From Aliivibrio fischeri ATCC 7744 = JCM 18803 = DSM 507 (GTDB taxonomy: Bacteria; Pseudomonadota; Gammaproteobacteria; Enterobacterales; Vibrionaceae): a stretch of 64,000 nucleotides of DNA. Below, in pieces: positions 29,125 through 38,700 of the stretch. Within the stretch, counting starts at the first letter, position 1; every line of letters begins with the position of its first letter. The position numbers were made by a program, and so were the translations under genes. The notes beneath the pieces were generated by a model. It worked only from the letters and a program-made list of their open reading frames with translations, was not told the origin of the DNA and ran no database searches. The stretch lies in the NCBI RefSeq assembly GCF_023983475.1, contig NZ_CP092712.1, positions 2,418,001 to 2,482,000 of the forward strand. The letters run 5' to 3'.

Positions 29125-30843
29125 ATGCAACTGTTAACTAACCATATTGGATATGAAACAAACGGACCGAAATCAGCAGTATTATTGGCTACCACTGCCC
29201 TTACGCAGCCAATATCAGGTCATATTGTTTGTACTCAAACACAAGAGGTCAAATACCGTTTTTCTATTTCTTCATCAGACCAAGTCGCTCATTGGCATCA
29301 AGGTTATTTTGCTGAGATAACATTTACTGATTTTACTGAAGAAGGTGAATTCATTCTTGTTATCGAAGGTGTAATGTCTCACTCTTTTGTTATCAAAACC
29401 AACTTATTAATGGCGCACACATTTTCTGATGTTATGCACTATTTCAAATCACAACGATGTGGTGGGATTTTCGATAAACAAGATAAACAAGCTCCTTTAT
29501 TAAATAGCAACGAAACCGTGGATGTTCATGGCGGTTGGTATGATGCATCCGGTGATGTGAGTAAATACCTTAGTCACTTATCTTATGCTAATTACCTTAA
29601 TCCTCAGCAAATTCCGATGGTTGTTTGGAATATGCTTAAAGGATTAGAACTAACACAAAACCTATCGGATTTTGCCGCTTTCTCTCGCACCCGTCTTACG
29701 GAAGAGGCGTTATTTGGTGCAGACTTCCTAGTTCGAATGCAAAATCCGGCAGGTTTCTTTTATATGACCGTCTTTGATAAATGGAGTAAAGATATCAATC
29801 AACGTGATATTTGTGCTTATGCTACTCAAGAAGGTCATAAATCCGATGATTATCAAGCAGGATTTCGTCAAGGTGGTGGCGTATCTATCGCTGCTCTTGC
29901 CGCTGCATCTCAATTAACACTTGATGGCGAATTTACTCGCGAAGAATACTTAGCCGCAGCAACTAAAGGCTACTGGCACTTAAAAGAAAACAACCTTAGT
30001 TATTTAAATAATGGCGAAGAAAACATTATTGATGAATATTGTGCTCTTCTTGCTGTTATTGAACTGTTTAAAGCAACACAAGAAAATAGCTTCTTAATTG
30101 AAGCTCGAATCTGGGCCGATAAACTTTCTGCACGTCAACAAAGTGATGATAATTTCTCACACTTCTGGTCAGCGACTGATAATGGCGAACGTCCATATTT
30201 TCACGCAGCAGAAGCAGGCCTTCCTGTTATTGCCCTCTCTCAGTACTTAGAGATTGAAACCGATAATAGCCGCAAAGCTCATACTCAACTAGTGATCAAT
30301 CAAGCGGTTGAATTTGAATTGACTATTTCATCGGAGACATTCAATCCATTTGGTTACCCAAGACAATACGTTAAAGCCGTTAATGGTCAAAAACGCAGTG
30401 CTTTCTTTGTTGCTCACGACAATGAGTCTGGTTACTGGTGGCAAGGCGAAAATGCTCGACTCGGCTCTCTAGCGAGTATGAGCTACCTTGTGTTACCACA
30501 CCTAACCTCTAACGAGCTAAAACAAAGACTAGCCTCATTTGCTCAACATAACCTGAACTGGGTGCTAGGTCTAAATCCTTATGACATGTGTATGTTAGAC
30601 GGTCATGGCCACAATAATCCTGATTACCTTCCTCATCTTGGTTTCTTTAATGCCAAAGGTGGTGTTTGTAATGGAATTACTGGTGGTTTTGAAGACGAAG
30701 AAAATATTGCATTTAATCCTGCACCACATGGCGATGATATGTTGCAAAACTGGCGTTGGGGTGAGCAATGGATCCCTCACGCCGCATGGTATCTGTTAGC
30801 TATGATGTCTCAATCCGCTTATTACTCAGAGCAAGGAGCATAA
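29125..30843 (+). CDS. GH9-family exo-beta-D-glucosaminidase-like enzyme
   Basis: The 572-residue protein has an N-terminal Ig-like (CelD_N) domain, about residues 1-95, and a GH9 (alpha/alpha)6 catalytic domain. Family marks include GGWYDASGDVSKYLS near residue 136, with the nucleophile-activating Asp, and HGHNNPDYLPHLGFFN and DEENIAFNPAP near the end with the acid-base Glu region. No signal peptide is seen, so it acts in the cytoplasm. A related GH9 enzyme from Photobacterium profundum is an exo-beta-glucosaminidase, not a cellulase. The chitin-operon context supports release of glucosamine from (partly) deacetylated oligosaccharides. Confidence 0.87.
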   Translation: MQLLTNHIGYETNGPKSAVLLATTALTQPISGHIVCTQTQEVKYRFSISSSDQVAHWHQGYFAEITFTDFTEEGEFILVIEGVMSHSFVIKTNLLMAHTFSDVMHYFKSQRCGGIFDKQDKQAPLLNSNETVDVHGGWYDASGDVSKYLSHLSYANYLNPQQIPMVVWNMLKGLELTQNLSDFAAFSRTRLTEEALFGADFLVRMQNPAGFFYMTVFDKWSKDINQRDICAYATQEGHKSDDYQAGFRQGGGVSIAALAAASQLTLDGEFTREEYLAAATKGYWHLKENNLSYLNNGEENIIDEYCALLAVIELFKATQENSFLIEARIWADKLSARQQSDDNFSHFWSATDNGERPYFHAAEAGLPVIALSQYLEIETDNSRKAHTQLVINQAVEFELTISSETFNPFGYPRQYVKAVNGQKRSAFFVAHDNESGYWWQGENARLGSLASMSYLVLPHLTSNELKQRLASFAQHNLNWVLGLNPYDMCMLDGHGHNNPDYLPHLGFFNAKGGVCNGITGGFEDEENIAFNPAPHGDDMLQNWRWGEQWIPHAAWYLLAMMSQSAYYSEQGA

Positions 30844-30845
30844 TC

Positions 30846-31721
30846 ATGACGCATTTATATGTCGGTATTGATGGTGGCGGTACGTCTTGTCGAGCTCGTA
30901 TTCGCAATGAACAAGGTGAATTATTAGGTGAAGCAAAAAGTGGAAGCGCGAATATCCTACTTGGCGTTGATGTAGCAATGAATTCAATCATTGATGCCAT
31001 CACCCAAGCTGCTGCACAGCATAATCTAACGGATGCGGATTTCTCTCGCATGCACCTTGGTTTGGCTCTTGCTGGCGCTGAACAAAAATCAGCTTGGCAT
31101 CACTTTATGCAACAAGCTCACCCTTTTGCCTCAATAGTACTTAATACTGATGCTTATGGCGCTTGTTTAGGTGCTCATAACGGTGAGAATGGCGCGATCA
31201 TGATCGCAGGTACAGGTTCTTGTGGCATCTATATTAGCAACGGTCAACAACATGTTGTTGGTGGGCGCGAGTTCCCTATTTCAGATCAAGGCGGCGGCGC
31301 TATTATGGGACTTCGTTTAATTCAATATACCCTATTGGCCTCCGATGGTATTAAACCTACCACTACTCTTACCGAACACGTATTAGCGCACTTTGAGAAT
31401 GATATTGATAGTATCGTTGATTGGTCTAAAACGGCTCGTCCTTGTGACTATGGTCAGTTCTCACCAGCTATTTTTGAACTTGCATTAAAAGGAGACACGC
31501 TTGCTATCGATATGCTGCAACAAACAGCAAGCGATATTGAAATGTTTTTAACCGCACTAAACAAAAAAGGAGCCACAAAAATCGCTCTTATGGGAAGTAT
31601 TGGTGAACGCATTGTTGAATGGCTATCGCCTTCTATTCGTCAATATTTAGTACAGCCGCAATTTGATGCCATTGAAGGTGGCATTATGATGGCAATAAAC
31701 AAAGAACATAACCTGTTCTAG
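30846..31721 (+). CDS. gspK: glucosamine kinase GspK (BadF/BadG/BcrA/BcrD family)
   Basis: This 291-residue cytoplasmic ATPase-fold kinase phosphorylates glucosamine (the V. cholerae homologue is glucosamine-specific). It opens with the phosphate-1 motif GIDGGGTSCRA and has AGTGSCGIYI and the GGREFPISDQGGGA segment typical of the family's sugar kinases. I chose the ATG at 30846 because it follows AAGGAG and starts at the family's conserved MTHLYVGIDGGG; a longer frame from 30768 overlaps the GH9 gene. It works on the glucosamine released by the GH9 enzyme. Confidence 0.9.
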   Translation: MTHLYVGIDGGGTSCRARIRNEQGELLGEAKSGSANILLGVDVAMNSIIDAITQAAAQHNLTDADFSRMHLGLALAGAEQKSAWHHFMQQAHPFASIVLNTDAYGACLGAHNGENGAIMIAGTGSCGIYISNGQQHVVGGREFPISDQGGGAIMGLRLIQYTLLASDGIKPTTTLTEHVLAHFENDIDSIVDWSKTARPCDYGQFSPAIFELALKGDTLAIDMLQQTASDIEMFLTALNKKGATKIALMGSIGERIVEWLSPSIRQYLVQPQFDAIEGGIMMAINKEHNLF

Positions 31722-31738
31722 TCTTTTATAAGGAAAAG

Positions 31739-33646
31739 ATGATGGATTATCGTGTAGACCTTGTTGTCTTATCAGACAAAGAAAAGTTAAACCGTTTTGG
31801 CTTAACCTTACATAATTTAAGCGATGTAGCTCTTCATCATTGGCAATTACAATTTACTATTGATCGTTTTATTGCACCTGAAAGTAATTCCCAAGGAACA
31901 TTAGAGCAAGTCGGTAGTTTTTGTAAATTAACTCCAGATGCCCACCAAGTACTAAAGGCAAATAATCACTATTATGTTGAGTTTAGTATTGGCACCGCAC
32001 CTTTTCGCTTTATCACTGATGGTTTAGATGATGCTGCCATTTTTGTTGATGATGGCAAAAATACTCATTTTTTAGATGTATCGATCTCACCAATTGTTTT
32101 GGCTTCACCTTACTCAGAAAGAACATCTATCCCTAGAGTTGCTCCTTCTGAACTGTCTCTTATTCCAAAACCAGAATCAGTACAACGTCTTGATGGGCAA
32201 TTTAATCTAAAAAATAAAATATCTCTAGAAACGCAAACCCATTTAGCACAGGGTGCTGCACAGTGGCTAAGTGATGAATTAGAAAACATGACTTCTTTAA
32301 AGTATCCGATTAAATCACAAGGTCAGATCCAATTCATTGCTAATCCAACATTAGATAAAGGTGCATATCAACTTTCGGTATCTGAAGATGTCATCACTCT
32401 TAATGCAGGCTCTAATGAGGGATTCGTTCACGCATCTGCGACGCTTTTGCAATTAATAAATGAAAATACACACTTGATCCCGTGTGCAAAAATCAAAGAC
32501 CAACCACGCTTTCACTATCGTGGAATGATGCTAGATTGTGCAAGACACTTCCATCCACTAGAGCGTGTAAAACGTTTAATTAATCAATTAGCTCATTATA
32601 AATTTAACACTTTCCATTGGCATTTAACGGATGACGAAGGATGGCGAGTAGAAATAAAAGCCTTTCCTGAATTAACGCAAATTGGTGCATGGCGTGGGCC
32701 AGAAGAAGTGATTGAGCCACAATACACTCATATAGCAGAAAAGCATGGGGGTTATTATTCTCAAGAAGAGATTAAAGACGTCATTGCTTATGCAGAACAA
32801 CGTGGAATAACAGTAATACCTGAAATCGATATTCCAGGTCATTGCCGTGCAGCTATTAAATCACTGCCTCATTTATTAATTGATTCTGACGATAATTCGG
32901 CTTATCGCAGTATTCAACACTACACAGATAATGTGCTATCACCTGCAATCGAAGGCACCTACCAGTTTATTGATACCGTACTCGAAGAAATTGCCGCTCT
33001 TTTCCCTGCTCCATACGTTCATATTGGTGCTGATGAAGTTCCAAAAGGGGTCTGGACTGATAGTGAAAAATGTCAAAAATTGATGAAAGAGCAAGGTTAT
33101 AGCGACCCTGTTGAATTGCAAGGCCACCTACTTCGTCATGCTGAAAACAAATTAAAACAACTAGGCAAACAGATGCTTGGTTGGGAAGAAGCTCAGCATG
33201 GTAATAAAGTCAGCAAAGATACCGTTATTTACTCTTGGTTGAGTGAAGAAGCAGCATTAAATTGTGCTAAACAAGGTTTTGATGTCGTACTCCAACCGGG
33301 TCAAACCACCTATTTAGATATGGCACAAGATTATGCTCCTGAAGAACCTGGAGTAGATTGGGCAAATGTACTTCCTCTTGAAGAGGCTTATAACTACGAA
33401 CCTCTTGCTGAATTAGCTGATAACGACCCTATTCGTAAACGCATTCTCGGAATTCAATGTGCACTTTGGTGTGAAATCATCAATAACCAAGAGCGCATGG
33501 ATTACATGATTTTCCCACGTCTTTTAGCAATATCTGAAGGAATGTGGACACAAAAACAACACAGAAACTGGACAGACTTTTTAGCAAGGTTAAATGGACG
33601 ATTACCAACCCTAACACGTCAGGGTATTAATTTCCGTCAACCATAA
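31739..33646 (+). CDS. GH20 beta-N-acetylhexosaminidase
   Basis: The 635-residue enzyme removes terminal GlcNAc from chitin oligosaccharides by substrate-assisted catalysis. An N-terminal domain (about 1-130) and a GH20b domain (about 145-250) precede the barrel, which starts near HFHYRGMMLD. The catalytic pair is Asp432-Glu433 in HIGADEVPKG. Other active-site parts seen are WHLTDDEGWR and the Trp in LGWEEAQ. There is no signal peptide, so it acts on imported sugars. The start could be either of two adjacent ATGs (31739 or 31742), preceded by AAGGAAAAG. Confidence 0.95.
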   Translation: MMDYRVDLVVLSDKEKLNRFGLTLHNLSDVALHHWQLQFTIDRFIAPESNSQGTLEQVGSFCKLTPDAHQVLKANNHYYVEFSIGTAPFRFITDGLDDAAIFVDDGKNTHFLDVSISPIVLASPYSERTSIPRVAPSELSLIPKPESVQRLDGQFNLKNKISLETQTHLAQGAAQWLSDELENMTSLKYPIKSQGQIQFIANPTLDKGAYQLSVSEDVITLNAGSNEGFVHASATLLQLINENTHLIPCAKIKDQPRFHYRGMMLDCARHFHPLERVKRLINQLAHYKFNTFHWHLTDDEGWRVEIKAFPELTQIGAWRGPEEVIEPQYTHIAEKHGGYYSQEEIKDVIAYAEQRGITVIPEIDIPGHCRAAIKSLPHLLIDSDDNSAYRSIQHYTDNVLSPAIEGTYQFIDTVLEEIAALFPAPYVHIGADEVPKGVWTDSEKCQKLMKEQGYSDPVELQGHLLRHAENKLKQLGKQMLGWEEAQHGNKVSKDTVIYSWLSEEAALNCAKQGFDVVLQPGQTTYLDMAQDYAPEEPGVDWANVLPLEEAYNYEPLAELADNDPIRKRILGIQCALWCEIINNQERMDYMIFPRLLAISEGMWTQKQHRNWTDFLARLNGRLPTLTRQGINFRQP

Positions 33647-33684
33647 GTCACCCATTTATTAGTATTTTAGTTAAGGATAAAAAA

Positions 33685-36090
33685 ATGAAATACGGTTTTT
33701 TCGATAACGACAATCGTGAATATGTCATCACACGCCCTGACGTACCAGCACCATGGACTAACTACTTAGGTACAGAAAAGTTCTGTACTGTTATTTCTCA
33801 CAATGCTGGCGGTTACTCTTTCTATAACTCTCCAGAGTACAACCGTGTTACTAAGTTCCGCCCAAATGGCACATTTGATCGCCCAGGACATTATGTTTAT
33901 TTACGTGATGATGAAACTGGTGATTACTGGTCAATCTCATGGCAACCAGTAGCAAAAAGCTTAGACGAAGCAAACTATGAAGTTCGCCACGGTCTTTCTT
34001 ACTCAAAATTCAAATGTGAATACAACGGTATTGAAGCAACAAAAACATTATTCGTACCAAAAGGTGAAGATGCTGAAGTATGGGATGTCGTGATTAAAAA
34101 CACGAGCGATAAACCACGCACTATTTCAACGTTCTCATTTGTTGAGTTTTCATTTAGCCATATTCAATCTGATAATCAAAACCACCAGATGTCTCTTTAC
34201 TCTGCGGGTACAGAATACAAAAATGGCGTACTTGAATACGATCTTTACTACAACACCAATGACTTTGAAGGCTTCTACTACCTAGCTTCAACGTTTGACC
34301 CTGATTCATACGATGGCCAACGCGATACCTTCTTAGGTCTATACCGTGATGAAGCAAATCCGATTGCCGTTGAAAAAGGACGTTGTTCAAACTCAGCGCA
34401 AACTTGTTATAACCACTGTGGTTCTCTGCATAAACAATTCACAATTCAACCTGGTGAAGAAGTGCGTTTTGCTTACGTACTAGGTATTGGTAAAGGTAAT
34501 GGCGAACGTCTACGTGAAAAATATCAAGACGTGGCAAATGTGGATGCGGCATTCCAAGAAATTAAAAATCACTGGAATGAGCGCTGTGAGAAATTCCAAG
34601 TATCATCACCAAACGAAGGCCTAGATACAATGATCAACACATGGACGCTATACCAAGCTGAAACGTGTGTTGTATGGTCTCGCTTTGCTTCATTCATCGA
34701 AGTAGGCGGACGTACAGGTCTTGGTTATCGTGATACTGCTCAAGATGCGATTTCTGTGCCTCACGCTAACCCAGCAATGACTCGCAAACGTATTGTGGAT
34801 TTACTACGCGGACAAGTAAAAGCAGGTTACGGTCTACATCTATTCGATCCAGATTGGTTTGATCCAGAAAAAGCAGATGTTAAACCATCTAAATCACCGA
34901 CAGTGGTTCCAACACCATCTGACGACGACAAGATCCACGGTATTGAAGATACGTGTTCTGATGACCACTTATGGATCGTTCCTACTATTATCAAATACGT
35001 AATGGAAACCGGTGAGCATTCTTTCTTTGATGAAGTGATCCCATATGCTGATGGTGGCGATGCAACGGTTTATGAACACATGAAAGCAGCATTAGATTTT
35101 TCTGCTGAATATGTTGGTCAAACAGGTATCTGTAAAGGGTTACGAGCTGACTGGAACGACTGTCTAAACCTAGGTGGTGGTGAATCATCAATGGTTTCAT
35201 TCTTACACTTCTGGGCGCTTCAAGAGTTCCTAGATTTAGCTAAATTCCGTAATAACGATGCTGACGTAACGAAATATACAGAAATGGCAGCAAATGTTCG
35301 TGAAGCGTGTGAAACACACCTTTGGGATGACGAAGGCGGTTGGTACATTCGTGGCCTAACAAAAGATGGCGACAAAATTGGTACAGCACAACAAACCGAA
35401 GGTCGAGTGCATCTTGAATCAAATACATTAGCGGTACTTTCTGGTGCGGTGTCTCAAGAACGTGGCGAGAAAGCGATGGATGCCGTTGATGAAAACCTAT
35501 TCTCTGAATACGGTCTTCACCTAAATTCACCATCATTTGCAACACCAAATGATGATATCGGTTTTGTTACTCGTGTTTATCAAGGCGTAAAAGAAAATGG
35601 CGCAATCTTCTCTCATCCAAACCCATGGGCTTGGGTAGCAGAAGCGAAACTTGGTCGTGGTGACCGTGCGATGAAGTTCTACGATGCACTTAACCCATAT
35701 AACCAAAATGACATCATTGAAAAACGTATTGCTGAACCATACTCATACGTTCAATTCATTATGGGTAAAGATCACCAAGATCATGGTCGTGCAAACCACC
35801 CTTGGTTAACTGGAACATCGGGTTGGGCTTACTTTGCAGTAACTAACTTTATCTTGGGTGTTCGTACTGGTTTTGATGGATTAACGATTGATCCATGTAT
35901 TCCAACAAACTGGCCTGAATTTACCGTTACTCGCCAATGGCGTGGCGCCACTTACAACATTCAGGTGAAAAACCCGAATTCTGTAAGTAAAGGGGTTCAA
36001 AGCATTACGCTTAATGGTACAGAAGTTGTGGGTTCAGTACCGGTTCAAGCCGAAGGTTCTATTAACGAAGTTGTCGTAATTATGGGCTAA
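33685..36090 (+). CDS. chbP: N,N'-diacetylchitobiose phosphorylase (GH94)
   Basis: ChbP splits diacetylchitobiose with phosphate into GlcNAc-1-phosphate and GlcNAc with inversion. The 801 residues fit the family size. The general acid is Asp492 in GLRADWNDCLNLGGGESS, exactly the residue number of the Vibrio proteolyticus enzyme. The N-terminal beta-sandwich (to about 270) and the (alpha/alpha)6 domain with RTGLGYRDTAQD (near 345) are seen. Its codon use suggests high expression. It saves ATP compared with hydrolysis plus phosphorylation. Confidence 0.96.
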   Translation: MKYGFFDNDNREYVITRPDVPAPWTNYLGTEKFCTVISHNAGGYSFYNSPEYNRVTKFRPNGTFDRPGHYVYLRDDETGDYWSISWQPVAKSLDEANYEVRHGLSYSKFKCEYNGIEATKTLFVPKGEDAEVWDVVIKNTSDKPRTISTFSFVEFSFSHIQSDNQNHQMSLYSAGTEYKNGVLEYDLYYNTNDFEGFYYLASTFDPDSYDGQRDTFLGLYRDEANPIAVEKGRCSNSAQTCYNHCGSLHKQFTIQPGEEVRFAYVLGIGKGNGERLREKYQDVANVDAAFQEIKNHWNERCEKFQVSSPNEGLDTMINTWTLYQAETCVVWSRFASFIEVGGRTGLGYRDTAQDAISVPHANPAMTRKRIVDLLRGQVKAGYGLHLFDPDWFDPEKADVKPSKSPTVVPTPSDDDKIHGIEDTCSDDHLWIVPTIIKYVMETGEHSFFDEVIPYADGGDATVYEHMKAALDFSAEYVGQTGICKGLRADWNDCLNLGGGESSMVSFLHFWALQEFLDLAKFRNNDADVTKYTEMAANVREACETHLWDDEGGWYIRGLTKDGDKIGTAQQTEGRVHLESNTLAVLSGAVSQERGEKAMDAVDENLFSEYGLHLNSPSFATPNDDIGFVTRVYQGVKENGAIFSHPNPWAWVAEAKLGRGDRAMKFYDALNPYNQNDIIEKRIAEPYSYVQFIMGKDHQDHGRANHPWLTGTSGWAYFAVTNFILGVRTGFDGLTIDPCIPTNWPEFTVTRQWRGATYNIQVKNPNSVSKGVQSITLNGTEVVGSVPVQAEGSINEVVVIMG

Positions 36091-36126
36091 GCTCGTTTAA
36101 TGATGAGCTAAGTTTTATAGACAAAA

Positions 36127-36153
36127 GTAAGGCACCTTATTTTGGTGCCTTAC
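36127..36153 (+). promoter_or_regulatory. intercistronic hairpin chbP/mutase
   Basis: GTAAGGCACC and GGTGCCTTAC form a perfect 10-bp stem with a 7-nt loop. No T-tract follows, so it is more likely a stabilising or partly terminating hairpin inside the operon. Confidence 0.55.
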
Positions 36154-36170
36154 TATAAAAGGAATTTACT

Positions 36171-37583
36171 ATGATTCAATTTGGTACAGGTGGTTGGCGC
36201 GCATTTATTGGTGAAGAATTTACCAAAGACAACGTACGTCTTGTTGCTCAAGCACTATCAAATATTATGATTAACGAACAAGTCCAAGATAAAGGGTTTG
36301 TTATTGGTTTTGACCGTCGCTTCTTATCAGATAAAGCAGGAAAATGGTTTGCAGAAGTTGTTGCAGCCAATGGCATTAAAGTAAGTTTTATTGATAAGTT
36401 TGTTCCAACCCCTATCGTTATGTTCCAAACAAAAGAGATGGGTTGTATCTATTCAGCTTGTATCACTGCATCTCATAACCCTGCAGACTACAACGGTGTG
36501 AAAGTGTTCATCGAAGGTGGTCGTGACGCCGATGAAATCATTACCCAAAAAATCGAACAACAAATTGCTCATTTAACTCAACAAGATGTTAATGCATTAG
36601 AATTTGAAGAAGCGGTTACTGCGGGAAAAATTGAAATCATTAACCCAATGAACGCATTTGTTGACTCAATCATCGACTTTATTGATATCGAATCAATTAA
36701 AAAAGCCAACTTACGTGTACTTATCGATCCAATGTTTGGTGTAGCAAAAAATGCGCTTCAAACGGTGTTAATTAATGGTCGTTGCGATGTTGACGTTATC
36801 AACGATGGTGAAAACCCTGCATTTGGAGGCTTAATGCCATCGCCAAGTGCCGCTACTTTGTATCGCTTAAAACACTTAGTTGCACACGAAGGTTATGACA
36901 TTGGTATTGGTACTGATGGAGATGCTGACCGTCTAGGTATTATCGATGAAAAAGGTAACTTTATTCACCCTAATGAAGTCCTAATTCTCCTTTACTACTA
37001 TTTACTTGAGTACAAAGGCTGGAAAGGCTCAGTGGTTCGTAATATTGCAACGACTCACTTACTTGATAAAGTCGCAGCAGATCACGGCGAAAAATGCTTT
37101 GAGGTTCCTGTAGGCTTTAAGCACATCAGCTCTCAAATGGAAGCGGATGACTCTTTAATCGGTGGTGAAAGTTCTGGTGGTTTAACCATTCGTGGACATA
37201 TTAAAGGTAAAGATGGCGTATTCGCTTCTAGCTTATTAGTTGAAATGATCAGTGTTACAGGTAAAAAACTATCTGAAATGCTTGATGAGATTTACGCTAA
37301 ATATGGTTACGCCTATACAGCGGAAGGCGATTGCACCTTTAAACCTGCAGAAAAAGAAGCCCTATATAATAAAATTTATGTAGAGAAGCAACTGCCTGAA
37401 TTTGAATATGAAATAGAAAAAGTAAGCTATGAAGATGGTGCTAAAGTTTACTTTAAAAATGGAGGTTGGGTCATTGCTCGCTTCTCTGGTACCGAACCAT
37501 TACTACGTATTTTTGCTGAAATGGAAGACAAACCAACGGCAGAAAAAGTACTTAATGAAATGAAAGCTTTCCTTTCTCTTTAG
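36171..37583 (+). CDS. phosphohexomutase (probable GlcNAc-1-P / GlcNAc-6-P mutase)
   Basis: The 470-residue enzyme belongs to the alpha-D-phosphohexomutase superfamily. The phosphoserine is Ser101 in TASHNPADYNG, the metal loop is GTDGDADRLG near residue 247, the sugar loop is GGESSGG, and the phosphate loop is RFSGTEPLLRIF near the end. As the last gene of the chb operon it most likely converts the GlcNAc-1-phosphate made by ChbP into GlcNAc-6-phosphate for deacetylation and glycolysis. Substrate is inferred from context; the family name alone would be phosphoglucomutase/phosphomannomutase. Confidence 0.9.
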   Translation: MIQFGTGGWRAFIGEEFTKDNVRLVAQALSNIMINEQVQDKGFVIGFDRRFLSDKAGKWFAEVVAANGIKVSFIDKFVPTPIVMFQTKEMGCIYSACITASHNPADYNGVKVFIEGGRDADEIITQKIEQQIAHLTQQDVNALEFEEAVTAGKIEIINPMNAFVDSIIDFIDIESIKKANLRVLIDPMFGVAKNALQTVLINGRCDVDVINDGENPAFGGLMPSPSAATLYRLKHLVAHEGYDIGIGTDGDADRLGIIDEKGNFIHPNEVLILLYYYLLEYKGWKGSVVRNIATTHLLDKVAADHGEKCFEVPVGFKHISSQMEADDSLIGGESSGGLTIRGHIKGKDGVFASSLLVEMISVTGKKLSEMLDEIYAKYGYAYTAEGDCTFKPAEKEALYNKIYVEKQLPEFEYEIEKVSYEDGAKVYFKNGGWVIARFSGTEPLLRIFAEMEDKPTAEKVLNEMKAFLSL

Positions 37584-37621
37584 TTTCTACGTTTTAACTA
37601 AAACAAAAGCTCTAAAGAATT

Positions 37622-37662
37622 AACCCAGCTAATATCAGAGTCTGTTAGCTGGGTTCTTTTTA
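37622..37662 (+). terminator. terminator at the end of the chb operon
   Basis: AACCCAGCTAA (37622-37632) and TTAGCTGGGTT (37645-37655) form an 11-bp stem with a 12-nt loop, followed by CTTTTTATTT. It lies between converging genes and may also stop transcription from the iron transporter. Confidence 0.85.
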
Positions 37663-38700
37663 TTTATTTTCTTGAACAAAAACAATTGGGCAATGTGGTT
37701 TGATTTCAAACTTCACTTTTTCACCTATCGTTAATGAATCATTAGAAACAGCGATTAATTCCACACCATCACTATCGATAACATAACGACACGTATCCCC
37801 CATAAATTGCAGCTCTTTCACTATCGCCTCACCGCTTGCATCACGATATAAGGTAATATTTTGTGGTCGCAATAACACCTCAGCTTTTTTATCGGCTTCC
37901 GTTGTACTTCTACCACAAGAGATGAAACCAACTTGAGTATCAATATTTCCATTCTGGTTAATCGTACCAGACACATAAGAACCACCACCTAAAAAATCAG
38001 CAACAAAGCGACTATTAGGGGAGTAATATAAATCGTTAGAGCTACCAAACTGTTCAATCACGCCATGATTCATTACTGCTAATTTATCTGAAAAAGCGAA
38101 GGCTTCTTCACGACTGTGAGTAACAAAAATAGCCGTCACACCTTGAGCCTTAAAAATTCGACGGATCTCTTTAATCAAGTCATGACGTACTTGTGTATCA
38201 ATATTTGAAAATGGCTCATCAAGTAAAAGTAAATCAGGTTCACTCGCCAACGCTCGCGCAATGGCGACACGCTGTTGTTGTCCACCAGACAATTGATGAG
38301 GATAACGATCACCAAATCCGCTTAAATGAACTAGGTGTAACATCGACTCAACTTTATCATCGGCTTTTTTCTTATCCCAATCCTTTAAGCCAAAACCAAT
38401 ATTTTGAGTCACCGTCAAATGAGGGAAAAGTGCATAATCTTGAAAAATCATGCCGATGTTTCTTTGCTCTGGTGGTAACCAAGTATTGTTATCCGTTATC
38501 ACCTTACCATTTAAGTTCATCTCACCAGACGATAAAGGCAACAGACCTGCAATGGATTTTAATAACGTCGTTTTTCCACACCCACTTGCACCAAGTAAAC
38601 AAACAATCTCACCTTGTTCAACATTTAATGAAAGCTGAGATAAGATATCTTGATCGTGATAGCGACAAGTCAAATTTGAAATAGATAATGCAGACTTCAT
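37660..38700 (-). CDS. fbpC: ferric-iron ABC transporter ATP-binding protein (FbpC type)
   Basis: The 346-residue ATPase drives Fe(III) uptake. Motifs: Walker A LGASGCGKTT, Q-loop IFQDYALFPHLTV, signature LSGGQQQR, Walker B LLLLDEPFSNID, H-loop VTHSREEA. A C-terminal TOBE-like domain (about 240-346) follows. Its ATG overlaps the stop codon of the permease by one base, so translation is coupled. Operon order is fbpA-fbpB-fbpC. Confidence 0.9.
   Translation of the reverse strand: MKSALSISNLTCRYHDQDILSQLSLNVEQGEIVCLLGASGCGKTTLLKSIAGLLPLSSGEMNLNGKVITDNNTWLPPEQRNIGMIFQDYALFPHLTVTQNIGFGLKDWDKKKADDKVESMLHLVHLSGFGDRYPHQLSGGQQQRVAIARALASEPDLLLLDEPFSNIDTQVRHDLIKEIRRIFKAQGVTAIFVTHSREEAFAFSDKLAVMNHGVIEQFGSSNDLYYSPNSRFVADFLGGGSYVSGTINQNGNIDTQVGFISCGRSTTEADKKAEVLLRPQNITLYRDASGEAIVKELQFMGDTCRYVIDSDGVELIAVSNDSLTIGEKVKFEIKPHCPIVFVQENK

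Noticed and set aside
30768..30845. N-terminal extension of the glucosamine kinase
   Set aside because: It overlaps the end of the GH9 gene. The ATG at 30846 has AAGGAG and gives the family's usual first residues.
38193..38684. 163-codon frame on the plus strand opposite fbpC
   Set aside because: It is antisense to a complete, motif-perfect ABC ATPase gene and its translation is low in complexity and unlike any family known to me.
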